From Elusimicrobiota bacterium (GTDB taxonomy: Bacteria > Elusimicrobiota > Elusimicrobia > UBA1565 > UBA9628), in NCBI GenBank assembly GCA_003151975.1, contig PLZD01000058.1, positions 52,046 to 116,045 of the forward strand: a stretch of 64,000 nt of DNA, read 5' to 3'. The notes under the pieces are model-generated. The model was not told the origin of the DNA, ran no database searches, and saw only the letters and a program-made list of their open reading frames with translations. Numbering within the stretch: the stretch's first letter is position 1; the number at the start of each line of letters is the position of its first letter. The translations under genes and the position numbers were made by a program. Positions 1 through 8,374 of this stretch are shown piece after piece.

Positions 1-845
1 TGGTTGAGCGTCTGTTCGCGCTCGTCGTGGCCGCCGGAGGTGGCACCGCTGCGCGTCTTGCCCAGCGCATCGAGTTCGTCGATGAACACGATGCAAGGTG
101 CCTTGGCCTCGGCCTGTTCGAACAGGTCGCGGACGCGCGACGCCCCGACGCCGACGAACATCTCGACGAACTCGGAGGCCGAGGCCGCGAAAAAAGGCAC
201 GCCAGCCTCGCCGGCGACCGCGCGGGCCAGCAAGGTCTTGCCCGTTCCCGGAGGCCCGAAGAGCAGCACGCCGCGGGGCATCTTACCGCCGAGCTTGGTG
301 AATTTCTCGGGCGACTTCAAGAAATCGACGATCTCGACGAGCTCTTCCTTGGACTCGTCGCAGCCGGCCACGTCGGCGAAGGTCGTCTTCTTTTTCTTCT
401 CGTCGACCTGCTTGGCGCGGCTGCGGCCGAAGGACATGGCCTGCTTGCCGCCGACGTTGACCTGGCGGATGACGAGCAGATACCAAAGTCCGAAGAACAG
501 GATGATCCAGCCGATGTTGACGATCAGGCCCGTGACCCATGAGCGATCGGGCTCGCCCTTGAACTCGTCGACCTTGTATTTCTCGAGATCGGAAACCAAA
601 TTAAGATCGGGCAAGGGTAATGTACGGAACTTCTCCGTCTTGCCGTTCTCCATTTTCATGTCGCCCTGGATGAGGTCGGGCCGCATGCGGACTTTGGAGA
701 TGGCGCCAACGGAGAGCTTGGCCTTGAAATCGGAGTACGGGATCTCGCTCTCGGGCTGGGGCGGGTGGATGCCCTGGAACAGCAGGATCACGAGCACCAG
801 GCCCATCGCCCAGACCGCCAACTGCTTGAGGTTCCTATTTTCCAT
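1..845 (-). CDS. ftsH: ATP-dependent zinc metalloprotease FtsH, N-terminal part (truncated by window edge)
   Basis: Membrane-anchored AAA+ protease that extracts and degrades membrane and soluble proteins. The 281 residues present show two transmembrane helices (about 8-24 and 105-126) flanking the periplasmic FtsH extracellular domain, then the AAA module with Walker A GPPGTGKT (about 197-204) and Walker B IVFIDE (about 252-257). The rest of the AAA domain, the second region of homology and the HEXXH protease domain lie beyond base 1. The start ATG (843-845) lies inside the end of hpt (11-base overlap), so the two genes are translationally coupled. The hpt-ftsH order is common in bacteria. 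Identity is very secure; only the 3' part is missing. Confidence 0.97.
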   Translation of the reverse strand, partial: MENRNLKQLAVWAMGLVLVILLFQGIHPPQPESEIPYSDFKAKLSVGAISKVRMRPDLIQGDMKMENGKTEKFRTLPLPDLNLVSDLEKYKVDEFKGEPDRSWVTGLIVNIGWIILFFGLWYLLVIRQVNVGGKQAMSFGRSRAKQVDEKKKKTTFADVAGCDESKEELVEIVDFLKSPEKFTKLGGKMPRGVLLFGPPGTGKTLLARAVAGEAGVPFFAASASEFVEMFVGVGASRVRDLFEQAEAKAPCIVFIDELDALGKTRSGATSGGHDEREQTLN

Positions 846-1395
846 CGGTCTTCAGCACCCCGACATAGGGAAGATTTCGATATTTCTCGTCGTAGTCGAG
901 CCCGAAGCCGACGACGAAGTGGTTCGGGATCTTAAAGCCCACGTATTTTGCGTACACGGGAACCTTCCGGCACTCGGCCTTGTCGAGCAAGGCGCAGACC
1001 TCGACGGATTTTGGTCCGCGCGTCTTGAGATTGTCCAGCAGGTAGTGCAAAGTCAGGCCGGTGTCGACGATGTCTTCTACGATAAGAAGGTCGCGCCCTT
1101 CGGCGCTGTCGCGCAGGTCGAGCAGGAAGCGCACGACCCCGGTCGAGCCCTTGCCGGAATACGAGGACAGGCACATGAAATCGACCGTGCAGTCGATCGT
1201 GATCGCGCGCATGAGGTCGCTGAGAAAAATGACGCTGCCCTTGAGAATTCCCACGATGGTGAGCTTGCGGCCGGCGTAATCGCGCGAGATCTGCTTGCCC
1301 ATTTCCTTAATACGAGCCTGAAGCTGGCTTTCTTCCAGCAATATTCTCTCGATATCCGGGTGGACCGGGCGAGTCTGGATGGATTTGGCTGGCAT
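835..1395 (-). CDS. hpt: hypoxanthine phosphoribosyltransferase
   Basis: Purine salvage enzyme that transfers phosphoribose from PRPP to hypoxanthine or guanine. About 186 residues, the usual length for bacterial Hpt. The PRPP-binding signature is visible as [14 protein letters not shown], preceded by the [13 protein letters not shown] motif and followed by the [19 protein letters not shown]-terminal motif typical of the family. The frame stays open to 1437, but ATG at 1395 gives the normal N-terminus and follows a promoter at 1413-1441. First gene of an hpt-ftsH unit. Its salvage role matches the nucleoside cluster at 48320-50750. Confidence 0.95.
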   Translation of the reverse strand: MPAKSIQTRPVHPDIERILLEESQLQARIKEMGKQISRDYAGRKLTIVGILKGSVIFLSDLMRAITIDCTVDFMCLSSYSGKGSTGVVRFLLDLRDSAEGRDLLIVEDIVDTGLTLHYLLDNLKTRGPKSVEVCALLDKAECRKVPVYAKYVGFKIPNHFVVGFGLDYDEKYRNLPYVGVLKTDGK

Positions 1396-1412
1396 GGACG
1401 CGTTGATCGGAT

Positions 1413-1441
1413 AGGATAACTTTATTGCGCAGGACAATCAA
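1413..1441 (-). promoter_or_regulatory. hpt promoter
   Basis: On the minus strand TTGATT (1441-1436), a 17-base spacer and TATCCT (1418-1413) form a sigma70-like promoter. The predicted start leaves only about a 10-base leader before the hpt ATG. It overlaps the divergent kinase promoter at 1425-1453, so the two should compete or be co-regulated. Confidence 0.6.
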
Positions 1442-1453
1442 GCCTGCTAGAAT
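1425..1453 (+). promoter_or_regulatory. leaderless-type promoter of the hybrid kinase operon
   Basis: TTGCGC (1425-1430), 17-base spacer, TAGAAT (1448-1453) with an extended TGC before it. Only 5 bases separate the -10 from the ATG at 1459, so the predicted transcription start coincides with the start codon. No Shine-Dalgarno site is present. Confidence 0.65.
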
Positions 1454-1458
1454 GACCC

Positions 1459-2997
1459 ATGGAATCGTCCGGCGCGCCCCTCTCGGTCCTGATCATCGCC
1501 GACGATCCGCAGCTCGCCTTGAAGCTGGAAAATCGGCTTTCCGCCGTCGAAGGCTGGAGCGCCGAGACGATAGTTTCGCGCGCGGGCGAGGCGCTGTGGA
1601 AGACGCTTACCGCGGCGCCGCGCGACCTCGTATTCCTTGATGAACGCCTTGAGAGTGCCGACGTCTTGGAGGTGCTCGCCAAGCTCCGCCAGCTCCACCC
1701 CAAGTCCGCGGTCGTCGTCACGGCGGCTTCCGGAAACGACAAGCTCGCCGTGGCCGCGATGAAAGCGGGCGCTGCCGACTACCTGACCGACGCCGAGATG
1801 GAAGACGCCGACCTCAGCCACCTGTTCCGCCGCGTCGTGGACCGCCGGTATCTCGTCGACCAGAACATGGAGCTGCGCCAGGTCAACCAGATGAAGAACG
1901 AGTTCATCGCCAACGTCTCCCACGAGCTGCGCACGCCTCTTTCCGTCATCATCGGCTACGCCGAGACGCTCAAGACCGGCGGCCCGGGGACCTTGACCGA
2001 ACCCCAAGCCAAGGCGGTGGACTCCATCATCGCGCGCGCCGAGCAGCTGTTGGAGACATTGAACCGCATACTCAAGCTGCGCGAAAGCCACGAGGGCAAG
2101 CAGCAGCTCTGGCTCAAGCCCGTGGAGCTGGGCGCCTTCCTACGTCTGCAGGCGGGCCTGGCCAACCGCGAGCGCGACAAGAAAACCATCACGGTCCTCA
2201 CGGCTCTGCCCAAGGAAGAAGTCTGGGTGCTCAGCGACCGCGACAAGCTCGGCGAGGTCGTGGCCAACCTGCTTTCTAATTCCTACAAGTTCGGCCCGGC
2301 GTCGAGCACGGTGCGCCTGAGCCTGACCGTCAAGGATGACCGCGCCGTCGTCTCGATCTCGGACCAAGGGCGCGGCATCGCGCCCGAGATGCTGCCGCGC
2401 CTTTTCGAGCGCTTCTCCGCCTCCTCTCAAGGCCCCACGCGCCAGCACGGGGGCTTGGGCCTGGGCCTGCCTTTGTGCAAGCAGCTGCTCGAGCAGCAGG
2501 GCGGGCGCATTTGGCTCGAGTCGACCCCCGGCGCCGACGGGACGACGGCCTTCTTCTCGCTTCCGCTCTCGGACAAGGATACCCCGGCCCAGCAGGTCGA
2601 GCGCCCTGCGCTGCTCACGAAGAAGCGCATCCTCATCGTCGAGGACAACGAGGACCTTATTGATGTTCTCAAGCTCTTCCTGACGCATTTCAGCCAGAAC
2701 CTCGAGCTCACCACCGCGCGCAACGGCTTCGAGGCGTTGGACTCCGTGAAGAACTCCATCCCTCATCTGATCATTCTCGACGTAATGATGCCCGGCATGG
2801 ACGGCTTCGAGGTCATCGCGCGCCTCAAAAAGCTTCCCGCGACCGAGCGCATACCGATCCTCATCCTGACCGGCTACCAGCAGGCGGCTCACAGGGCCCG
2901 CCAGCTCGGCGTCGACGTTCTGCTCAAGCCTTTCGAGAAGAACGCGTTCATCGACAAGATGCTCAGGCTCCTCGGAGCCGCGGAGGCCGTCAAGTGA
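1459..2997 (+). CDS. soluble hybrid histidine kinase (receiver - HisKA - HATPase - receiver)
   Basis: Signal-transduction kinase of 512 residues with no transmembrane segment. Order: N-terminal receiver (about 8-125, D61 as likely phospho-acceptor in FLDERL), HisKA with NVSHELRTPL (H155), HATPase_c with N box (NLLSNSYKFG), DQGRGI and GLGLGL motifs (about 255-375), and a C-terminal receiver (about 390-508, D441 in ILDVMMPGMDG, LLKPF lysine present). The N-terminal receiver lacks the conserved lysine normally in DYLxKP (it reads DYLTDAE), so it may not switch conventionally. The stop overlaps the next start by 4 bases (GTGA), coupling it to the AAA ATPase gene. No DNA-binding output domain is present; the partner is unknown. 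Confidence 0.9.
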   Translation: MESSGAPLSVLIIADDPQLALKLENRLSAVEGWSAETIVSRAGEALWKTLTAAPRDLVFLDERLESADVLEVLAKLRQLHPKSAVVVTAASGNDKLAVAAMKAGAADYLTDAEMEDADLSHLFRRVVDRRYLVDQNMELRQVNQMKNEFIANVSHELRTPLSVIIGYAETLKTGGPGTLTEPQAKAVDSIIARAEQLLETLNRILKLRESHEGKQQLWLKPVELGAFLRLQAGLANRERDKKTITVLTALPKEEVWVLSDRDKLGEVVANLLSNSYKFGPASSTVRLSLTVKDDRAVVSISDQGRGIAPEMLPRLFERFSASSQGPTRQHGGLGLGLPLCKQLLEQQGGRIWLESTPGADGTTAFFSLPLSDKDTPAQQVERPALLTKKRILIVEDNEDLIDVLKLFLTHFSQNLELTTARNGFEALDSVKNSIPHLIILDVMMPGMDGFEVIARLKKLPATERIPILILTGYQQAAHRARQLGVDVLLKPFEKNAFIDKMLRLLGAAEAVK

Positions 2998-4496
2998 ATC
3001 CGACCAGCGCCCAGGAAAATGAGCTCGAAGTCCTCATCCGCGCCCGCTACCCGCTGATCTATCTGGTCTCCTGGGAAGAGGAGCGCGCCGGCGCCATGCT
3101 CGCGCGCCTGGCCGCCAAGGGCAACAAGCGCCTGTTCTTTTGGAGCGTGACGCAGGGCATCGTCGAGCCCTCCTCCGGCGGCGACGCGTCGGTCACGTCG
3201 CCCAAAGGGGCGATCGAATTCGCCTCCAAGGTCGACGAACCCTCGATCTTCGTCTTCAAGGATCTGCATCCCTTCCTGCAGGACGCCGCGGTCATCCGGG
3301 GCCTGCGCGATCTCGTCGCGAAGTTCAAGTCGAGCTACAAGACGCTGGTCATCCTCTCCCCAAATCTCGTCATCCCCGTCGAGCTCGAGAAAGAGATCAC
3401 GGTCGTCGACTACGACCTTCCCGGCGTCGACGAGTTGACCGCGATGTTCGAGCAGGTCGTGGCCGCGTCGCAGTCGGGCGCGCGCTTCGTGGTGGATTTC
3501 AAGCCCGGCGAAAAAGAACGGCTGATTCAATCGATCCAGGGCCTCACGCTCGAGGAGGCCGAGAGCACGCTCGCGCGCGCCGTCGTGCAGAACGGCAAGC
3601 TCGACGCGGGAGCCATCGACGTCATCCTCAAGGAGATCAAGCAGATCGTCCGCAAGTCGCACCTCTTGGAGTACTTCGAGGCCAAGGAGGCGATGGACGG
3701 CGTCGGCGGCCTCGTCCCTCTCAAGGACTGGCTCCACAAGCGCGGGCGCGCCTTCTCGGAGGAGGCGCACAAATTCGGCTTGTCCCAGCCCAAGGGCGTG
3801 CTCATCCTCGGCGTGCAAGGCTGCGGCAAGTCGCTGACCTGCAAGGCCATCTCGGATTTATGGAAGCTCCCGCTGCTCAGACTCGACATGGGCCAAGTCT
3901 TCGGCGGCATCGTCGGGGAATCCGAGCAGAACATGCGCCGCGCGATCAAGACGGCCGAGGCCGTCGCGCCCTGCGTGCTTTGGCTCGACGAGATCGAGAA
4001 GGGACTGGCCGGCACCGGCTCGTCGAACATGTCGGACGCCGGCACGACGGCGCGCGTGTTTTCCACCTTCCTCACGTGGCTTCAGGAAAAATCCAAGGCC
4101 GTCTTCGTCGCGGCGACCGCCAACGACATCTCGATGCTGCCGCCCGAACTGCTGCGCAAGGGCCGCTTCGACGAGATTTTCTTCGTCGATCTTCCCGGCG
4201 ACAACGAGCGCCAGCAGATTTTTCAGATCCACATCGCCAAGCGCAAACGCGACCCCAAAGCCTTCGACGTCCCCAAGCTCTCGAAGCTCGCGGCCGGCTA
4301 TTCCGGCGCCGAGATCGAGCAGGCCATCGTCGAGGCCCTGGCCGACGCCTTCAACCAAGGCCGCGACATCAACACCGACGACGTGGCCAAGGCGCTCCAG
4401 TCCTCCGTCCCGCTCTCCACCACGATGCGCGAGGACATCGACAAGCTCCGCCACTGGGCCGCCACGCGCGCGCGTCCCGCCTCGATCAACAGTTAG
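2994..4496 (+). CDS. AAA+ ATPase of the Ycf46-like family
   Basis: 500-residue single-AAA protein. The N-terminus ([21 protein letters not shown]) and the long N-domain before a C-terminal AAA module match the Ycf46-like group known from cyanobacteria and scattered bacteria, whose biochemical role is poorly defined. Walker A is GVQGCGKS (about 265-272), Walker [10 protein letters not shown], followed by sensor/arginine region [14 protein letters not shown]. Starts with GTG inside the stop of the hybrid kinase gene and is followed 2 bases later by a membrane-anchored repeat protein, so all three should be co-expressed. A role as a remodeller controlled by the kinase is inference only. Confidence 0.85.
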   Translation: MNPTSAQENELEVLIRARYPLIYLVSWEEERAGAMLARLAAKGNKRLFFWSVTQGIVEPSSGGDASVTSPKGAIEFASKVDEPSIFVFKDLHPFLQDAAVIRGLRDLVAKFKSSYKTLVILSPNLVIPVELEKEITVVDYDLPGVDELTAMFEQVVAASQSGARFVVDFKPGEKERLIQSIQGLTLEEAESTLARAVVQNGKLDAGAIDVILKEIKQIVRKSHLLEYFEAKEAMDGVGGLVPLKDWLHKRGRAFSEEAHKFGLSQPKGVLILGVQGCGKSLTCKAISDLWKLPLLRLDMGQVFGGIVGESEQNMRRAIKTAEAVAPCVLWLDEIEKGLAGTGSSNMSDAGTTARVFSTFLTWLQEKSKAVFVAATANDISMLPPELLRKGRFDEIFFVDLPGDNERQQIFQIHIAKRKRDPKAFDVPKLSKLAAGYSGAEIEQAIVEALADAFNQGRDINTDDVAKALQSSVPLSTTMREDIDKLRHWAATRARPASINS

Positions 4497-4498
4497 GC

Positions 4499-5107
4499 AT
4501 GACCGACGGGCCATTCGACCATCTCGAGATCAAGGGCGACGAGAGCAACCTGCCCGAAGAGCTCAAGCCCGCCCTGCGCAACTGCATGTGCAAACGCCTT
4601 GAATTCGGCCCGGCGCTCACCGCCTCGGGTAAGGTCATGGCCCTGCGCACCGAGCGCGGCAAGCTTTGGTACGCGAACGACGAGATGATGCCGGCCTGGT
4701 TCGACGACCTGCTGCACTTCGTCGGCGAGCGCGGCCTGACTCCCGCCTTTCAAGACCTCGCGCGGAGCATGGACATTTCCGCCGTCCTCGTCGAGAGCCT
4801 GCCGGCCAAGGCCGCCCCGCCCGGGACGCCGGCGGCGCCGAACTTCGACGTCGAGAATTGGAGCCCAGAAAAAGGCGCGCCCACCGGGGAACAACTGGAC
4901 AGCATCCCTGCGACCAGGACGCAATGGCTGCTCCGCGGGCTCGTCGCCCTCCTCCCAATCCTGGCCTGGCTCGCCTACCAGGCCTACTACCTTCATCTTC
5001 CCGAGGCAGGCCGCCGCAAGATGCTGGCTCGCGAATGGTGCCTCAAAAACCTGAGAACCTTCAATTACGACATGGACAAATGCATGGCCGTCTGGGATCG
5101 GCACTGA
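4499..5107 (+). CDS. membrane-anchored protein with FDHLEI motif and one copy of an unrecognised repeat domain
   Basis: 202 residues, function unknown. The N-terminus carries FDHLEI (residues 6-11). Residues 54-90 (GKLWYANDEMMPAWFDDLLHF...) match a repeat found twice in the next protein (pattern G-K/I-x-Y-x-x-x-D-x-x-x-x-P-x-x-x-x-x-L-x-x-x-x-x-x-x-G). One transmembrane helix lies at about 144-163, leaving a short basic C-terminal tail with two cysteines. Start ATG sits 2 bases after the AAA gene stop; no good ribosome binding site is seen. Third gene of the kinase-AAA operon. Co-localisation suggests a membrane adaptor or client, which is inference. Confidence 0.75.
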   Translation: MTDGPFDHLEIKGDESNLPEELKPALRNCMCKRLEFGPALTASGKVMALRTERGKLWYANDEMMPAWFDDLLHFVGERGLTPAFQDLARSMDISAVLVESLPAKAAPPGTPAAPNFDVENWSPEKGAPTGEQLDSIPATRTQWLLRGLVALLPILAWLAYQAYYLHLPEAGRRKMLAREWCLKNLRTFNYDMDKCMAVWDRH

Positions 5108-5116
5108 TTTCAGTGC

Positions 5117-5122
5117 TAGAAT
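5117..5122 (+). promoter_or_regulatory. extended -10 promoter, leaderless geometry
   Basis: TGCTAGAAT with TAGAAT at 5117-5122, then 6 bases, then ATG at 5129. No convincing -35; the TGn extension would compensate. It gives the zinc-ribbon repeat protein its own promoter inside the cluster. Confidence 0.55.
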
Positions 5123-5128
5123 GATTCC

Positions 5129-6040
5129 ATGCCCGCCGACCGATTCGACAAGCTCGAGGGAGACAACCCGCTTCCGGGCGCGGTCAAAGAGGCGCTCTCC
5201 AACCTCGGACGCTTCGACCATCTCGAGATCGGCACCAGGCCGCCGTCCGCGCCCGCGGCGGCGCTTTCCCCCGGCAAAGAAATTCCCCAGCCCGAGAAGC
5301 TGCTCTGCCTGCACTGCGGCCAGGCCAACGAAAAAGAGCGCTCGACCTGCTGGGCGTGCTTCCAGCCTCTGCGCGGACCCGTGGCCAAACCGGCGCACAA
5401 AGGCCCCGAGGACGTCACGATCGTGCTCGACGGCATCAACTACAAGTCCTCCGATCCCAATCTTCCGCCCGACGTCAAAGAGCTCATGCGCCGCATCACG
5501 GAGCAGGGCTTCAGCCAGGAATTGCTGGCCGGCTGGCGCAACTGGCGCGCCTCGCGCAACGAGCCGCCCACGGGAGAGCCCCTCGTCGCCGACGCCAAGC
5601 TCGTTCCCGTCGAGAACGTCGGCAAGGACCCGCTGACGGGCAACGAGGTCTTCAAAGGCCAGCGCTCGGCCGTGATCCGCCTCGACGGCAAGATCTACAC
5701 CTCGACCGACATGGAGCTCACCCCCGAGATTCGCGAGCTCTTCCGCTACATCGAGGCTCACGGGGTCACGCCCGCGCTCATGGAGCACCTGCGCCAGGTC
5801 GGCAAGAAGGCCACCGTGGTCCCGGCCACGACGGCCGCACCCTCCGTCGAGGACCTCGCGTTCTGGGACCACGCGCAGCAGACTCAGCAGCAGCAACAGC
5901 CGCTGTCCGACCCGCCGGAGCAGCAGGGCGCGACCTTCCAGGACCCGGCTGACGCCGGCCGGCGCATGACGACCGGCGTCGTCATCATCGCCGCGGTCAT
6001 CCTGTACGTCATCATCCGGGCTCTGTCCGGAAATCATTAA
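5129..6040 (+). CDS. zinc-ribbon, tail-anchored protein with two copies of the unrecognised repeat domain
   Basis: 303 residues. FDKLE (6-10) and FDHLEI (29-34) echo the preceding protein. A zinc-ribbon-like CxxC pair follows (C60, C63, C74, C77). Two tandem repeats at about 96-136 and 181-221 share LDGxxYxSxDxxLxPxxxEL and a following Gly; the same repeat occurs once in the 4499-5107 product. A Gln-rich stretch (about 240-247) precedes a C-terminal membrane helix at about 282-299, so the bulk is likely cytosolic and tail-anchored. Not recognised as a named family. Context links it to the hybrid kinase and AAA ATPase. Confidence 0.75.
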   Translation: MPADRFDKLEGDNPLPGAVKEALSNLGRFDHLEIGTRPPSAPAAALSPGKEIPQPEKLLCLHCGQANEKERSTCWACFQPLRGPVAKPAHKGPEDVTIVLDGINYKSSDPNLPPDVKELMRRITEQGFSQELLAGWRNWRASRNEPPTGEPLVADAKLVPVENVGKDPLTGNEVFKGQRSAVIRLDGKIYTSTDMELTPEIRELFRYIEAHGVTPALMEHLRQVGKKATVVPATTAAPSVEDLAFWDHAQQTQQQQQPLSDPPEQQGATFQDPADAGRRMTTGVVIIAAVILYVIIRALSGNH

Positions 6041-6062
6041 CCGAGAATTTGTCGTCTGGACA

Positions 6063-6091
6063 TTGAGTCTCCCGCCGCGCCGGACTATACT
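6063..6091 (+). promoter_or_regulatory. sigma70 promoter, leaderless geometry
   Basis: TTGAGT (6063-6068), exactly 17 bases, TATACT (6086-6091), then 6 bases to ATG at 6098. The predicted transcription start is the A of the start codon. Confidence 0.7.
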
Positions 6092-6097
6092 TTCTTC

Positions 6098-6568
6098 ATG
6101 AACAAACTCATCGCCCTCGCCGTCCTGCTCGCCGCGCCGAGCTTTGCCGCCGACAAACCCGTCAAGCTCGCGGTCTCGGTCACCGACGACCCCCTGTTCA
6201 AGGTCAGCTTTCGGATCAAGGCCGAGGATCTTTCCGAAGCGGGAAGCTTCGTCATCCAGTCGGGCACGGAGGCCGATTATCACGTCGGGGGCGAGGACCC
6301 CCTCCAGATCGACAAAGCCGTCGAATTCAAAAAGCACAACACTTCGGTGAGCTGCATCCCGGTCACCAATCCCACCAACGGGCTGATCCACGCCGAGTGC
6401 CAGTTCGAAATCTCAGGCTACCGGCGTCCGGTGGGAGACATCAAAGAGCCTCCGACGATCTCGTTCCAGCTCAAGACCGCCTTCGACGTCCGCCCCGGCA
6501 AGACGCTTTTGCTCGTCGACGACGAGACGCGCCGCGTCGAGGTCAAAATCGAGGAGCTCAAGCCCTAG
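6098..6568 (+). CDS. secreted protein of unknown function
   Basis: 156 residues with a clear Sec signal peptide (MNKLIALAVLLAAPSFA, cleavage after AFA/A-type site near 17-18). The mature part is beta-rich in appearance with two cysteines (about residues 87 and 106) and no motif I recognise. It may be periplasmic. The following macro-domain gene starts 2 bases after its stop, so the two are probably co-transcribed, but I see no functional link. Confidence 0.7.
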   Translation: MNKLIALAVLLAAPSFAADKPVKLAVSVTDDPLFKVSFRIKAEDLSEAGSFVIQSGTEADYHVGGEDPLQIDKAVEFKKHNTSVSCIPVTNPTNGLIHAECQFEISGYRRPVGDIKEPPTISFQLKTAFDVRPGKTLLLVDDETRRVEVKIEELKP

Positions 6569-6570
6569 CC

Positions 6571-7110
6571 GTGCAAAAGAAAATCGGCGGCGCGCTCATC
6601 ACTCTGGCGCAGGGCGACATCACGAAGATCGCCGTCGACGCGATCGTCAACGCGGCCAACTGCGAACTCATCGGCGGCGGAGGAGTCGACGGCGCGATCC
6701 ACCGCGCGGCCGGCCCCGAGCTCATGCGCGAGCTGAGTTCGGTGCGCCCGCCCAACGGTTGCCCGACGGGCTCGGCCGTCATCACGAAGGCCTACAAATT
6801 GCCGGCGCAGTGGGTCATACACGCCGTGGGGCCCGTCTGGCGCGGCGGCGATTTTCAAGAGGACCTCGATCTGGCCGACGCGCACAAGAAAAGCCTCGAG
6901 CTCGCCGGCGAGAAAAACGCCGTCCGCGTCTCGTTTCCCGCGATCAGCACCGGGGTCTACGGCTACCCCGTCGAGAAGGCCGCGGCCGTTGCGCTCGGCA
7001 CCGTCGCGAGCATCCTGCGCGACGGCAAGACTTCCGTCAAGGAAGCGGTCTTTGTCTTGTTCAGCAAGGGCGCGCTGGAAACCTTCGAGAAGGCCCTCGA
7101 GAGTCTCTGA
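6571..7110 (+). CDS. macro domain protein, probable O-acetyl-ADP-ribose deacetylase / ADP-ribose hydrolase
   Basis: About 179 residues forming one macro domain. Diagnostic segments are GDITKIAVDAIVNAAN, the GGGGVDGAIHRAAG loop that binds the diphosphate, and FPAISTGVYGYP near the distal ribose. These are the features of the YmdB/MacroD-type hydrolases that remove acetyl or ADP-ribose groups. GTG start at 6571, 2 bases after the upstream stop, with no strong ribosome binding site. A hairpin repeat (7120-7150) follows the stop by about 10 bases. Substrate within the cell cannot be told from sequence. Confidence 0.9.
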   Translation: MQKKIGGALITLAQGDITKIAVDAIVNAANCELIGGGGVDGAIHRAAGPELMRELSSVRPPNGCPTGSAVITKAYKLPAQWVIHAVGPVWRGGDFQEDLDLADAHKKSLELAGEKNAVRVSFPAISTGVYGYPVEKAAAVALGTVASILRDGKTSVKEAVFVLFSKGALETFEKALESL

Positions 7111-7118
7111 CGCACTCG

Positions 7119-7153
7119 TCCAGCGTGATGCGGAAAAAGTCATCACGCTGAAG
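7119..7153 (+). repeat. dispersed hairpin repeat, copy 1
   Basis: Perfect 10-base inverted repeat CAGCGTGATG (7121-7130) / CATCACGCTG (7141-7150) around a 10-base A-rich loop. A homologous element lies at 20549-20588 in the opposite orientation, with the same loop length and a compensatory G-C to A-T change in the stem. Both follow a stop codon in the sense direction. Confidence 0.6.
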
Positions 7154-7211
7154 GGACTCCAAGGATGAACCCGCGGCGGCCGCCTTCGCTTCGAAAGCCC
7201 GCGAAAAACGC

Positions 7212-7217
7212 TACAAT
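7212..7217 (+). promoter_or_regulatory. ddl -10 element, leaderless geometry
   Basis: TACAAT at 7212-7217 followed by 6 bases and GTG at 7224. The -35 is weak (TTCGAA at 7190-7195, 16-base spacer). The fixed 6-base spacing supports GTG 7224 as the start. Confidence 0.5.
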
Positions 7218-7223
7218 AGGCTC

Positions 7224-8297
7224 GTGAGAAAGACCAGGGTCCTCGTCTTGTGCGGCGGCAAGTCCGCCGAACACCTCGTCTCTTTGGTCTCGGCCCGCAC
7301 CGTGCTGGCCAACATCGATCCCAAGAAATACGAGGCGGAACTCGTGTTCATCGACTCGAAGGGTCGCTGGCTTTCCGCCGATCCAAAACGGTTGACTTCC
7401 TCGGTAGCCACTAAAGAAGTCGACGTCGCGCGCGGCTCCAAGGAACTCGTCCCCACGCAAAAACTTTCCGGAGCATCCCGCCCCGACGTCGTCTTCCCCG
7501 TGCTGCACGGGCCGATGGGCGAGGACGGCACGATCCAAGGCCTCTTCGAATTGGCCGGCGTTCCTTACGTCGGCTGCGGCGTGCTGGGCTCGGCGGTCGG
7601 CATGGACAAGGAGTTCACCAAGCTGCTCGCCGAGAAAGCCGGTCTGCCGGTCTTGCCGTGGGGCGCGATCCACGACCCAAAAGAGGCGCCCGTTCTCGCC
7701 AAGCGGCTCGGCTACCCGGTCTTCGTCAAGCCCGCGCGCATGGGTTCGTCGGTCGGCGTCTCGAAGGTGCGCAACCCCGGCCAGCTCGCCAAGGCCGTGA
7801 AGGCCGCGTTCCGGTTCGACGACAAGGTCCTCATCGAGAAAGGCGTCAATGCTCGCGAGATCGAGGTCGCCGTGCTGGGAGATCCGTACGCCAAGCGCGG
7901 AGATCCGCTCATGCTTTCCTGCTCGGTCGTCGGCGAGATCATCCCCAACGCGGACTTCTACGACTACAAGACGAAGTACCTCGACCCGGACCGGGCCAAG
8001 CTCGCGATCCCCGCGCCGATCTCCAAGAGCCAGGCCGAGACGGTCTGGAGGCTGGCCGCGCGCGCGTTCTGGGCGCTGGACCTCTACGGCATGGCCCGCG
8101 TCGATTTCCTGATGGACAAGAAGGGCGGCAAGCTCTGGTTCAATGAGGCGAACACGATCCCGGGATTTACGGCGGCCAGCATGTACCCGCTGCTCTGGCG
8201 CGAGGCCGGCGTCCCCACGCCGGAGCTCATCGACCGCCTGATCCGCCTGGCCGTGCGCCGCCAAAAGGCCCGAGCCCGCCTCAAAACCACCCCCTAA
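7224..8297 (+). CDS. ddl: D-alanine--D-alanine ligase
   Basis: ATP-grasp enzyme that joins two D-alanines for peptidoglycan precursor synthesis in the cytoplasm. 357 residues, normal for the family. N-terminal signature VLCGGKSAEHLVSLVSA, central PVLHGPMGEDGTIQGLFE, ATP-grasp loop FVKPARMGSSVGVSKV, and C-terminal metal-binding FNEANTIPGFTAASMYP are all present. The C-terminal ten residues are a basic extension. GTG start chosen from the -10 spacing and because it is immediately before the conserved VLVLCGG strand. The gene stands apart from other cell wall genes. Confidence 0.95.
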   Translation: MRKTRVLVLCGGKSAEHLVSLVSARTVLANIDPKKYEAELVFIDSKGRWLSADPKRLTSSVATKEVDVARGSKELVPTQKLSGASRPDVVFPVLHGPMGEDGTIQGLFELAGVPYVGCGVLGSAVGMDKEFTKLLAEKAGLPVLPWGAIHDPKEAPVLAKRLGYPVFVKPARMGSSVGVSKVRNPGQLAKAVKAAFRFDDKVLIEKGVNAREIEVAVLGDPYAKRGDPLMLSCSVVGEIIPNADFYDYKTKYLDPDRAKLAIPAPISKSQAETVWRLAARAFWALDLYGMARVDFLMDKKGGKLWFNEANTIPGFTAASMYPLLWREAGVPTPELIDRLIRLAVRRQKARARLKTTP

Positions 8298-8316
8298 AAG
8301 ACCCGTGAAAAGACGC

Positions 8317-8340
8317 GAACTTTCCGCGATTTGGGCCGTA
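8317..8340 (+). promoter_or_regulatory. candidate ECF-type promoter (GAAC-16-CGTA) upstream of the ECF sigma gene
   Basis: GAAC at 8317-8320, exactly 16 bases, CGTA at 8337-8340. This matches the AAC-N16-CGT architecture known for many ECF sigma factors such as SigW. A housekeeping-like TAATAT overlaps at 8339-8344. Suggests autoregulation of the operon. Confidence 0.5.
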
Positions 8341-8374
8341 ATATTAGAGGAAGGTCGAAGGAGGTCTTCTCCCG

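Noticed and set aside
4-1419. Long plus-strand open frame over ftsH and hpt
   Set aside because: It is antisense to two well-conserved genes, and its translation is Ser/Arg-rich with no domain; a GC-rich shadow frame.
3140-5107. 655-codon open frame overlapping the AAA ATPase
   Set aside because: Arg-rich out-of-frame shadow; only its last 202 codons, from ATG 4499, form a real protein.
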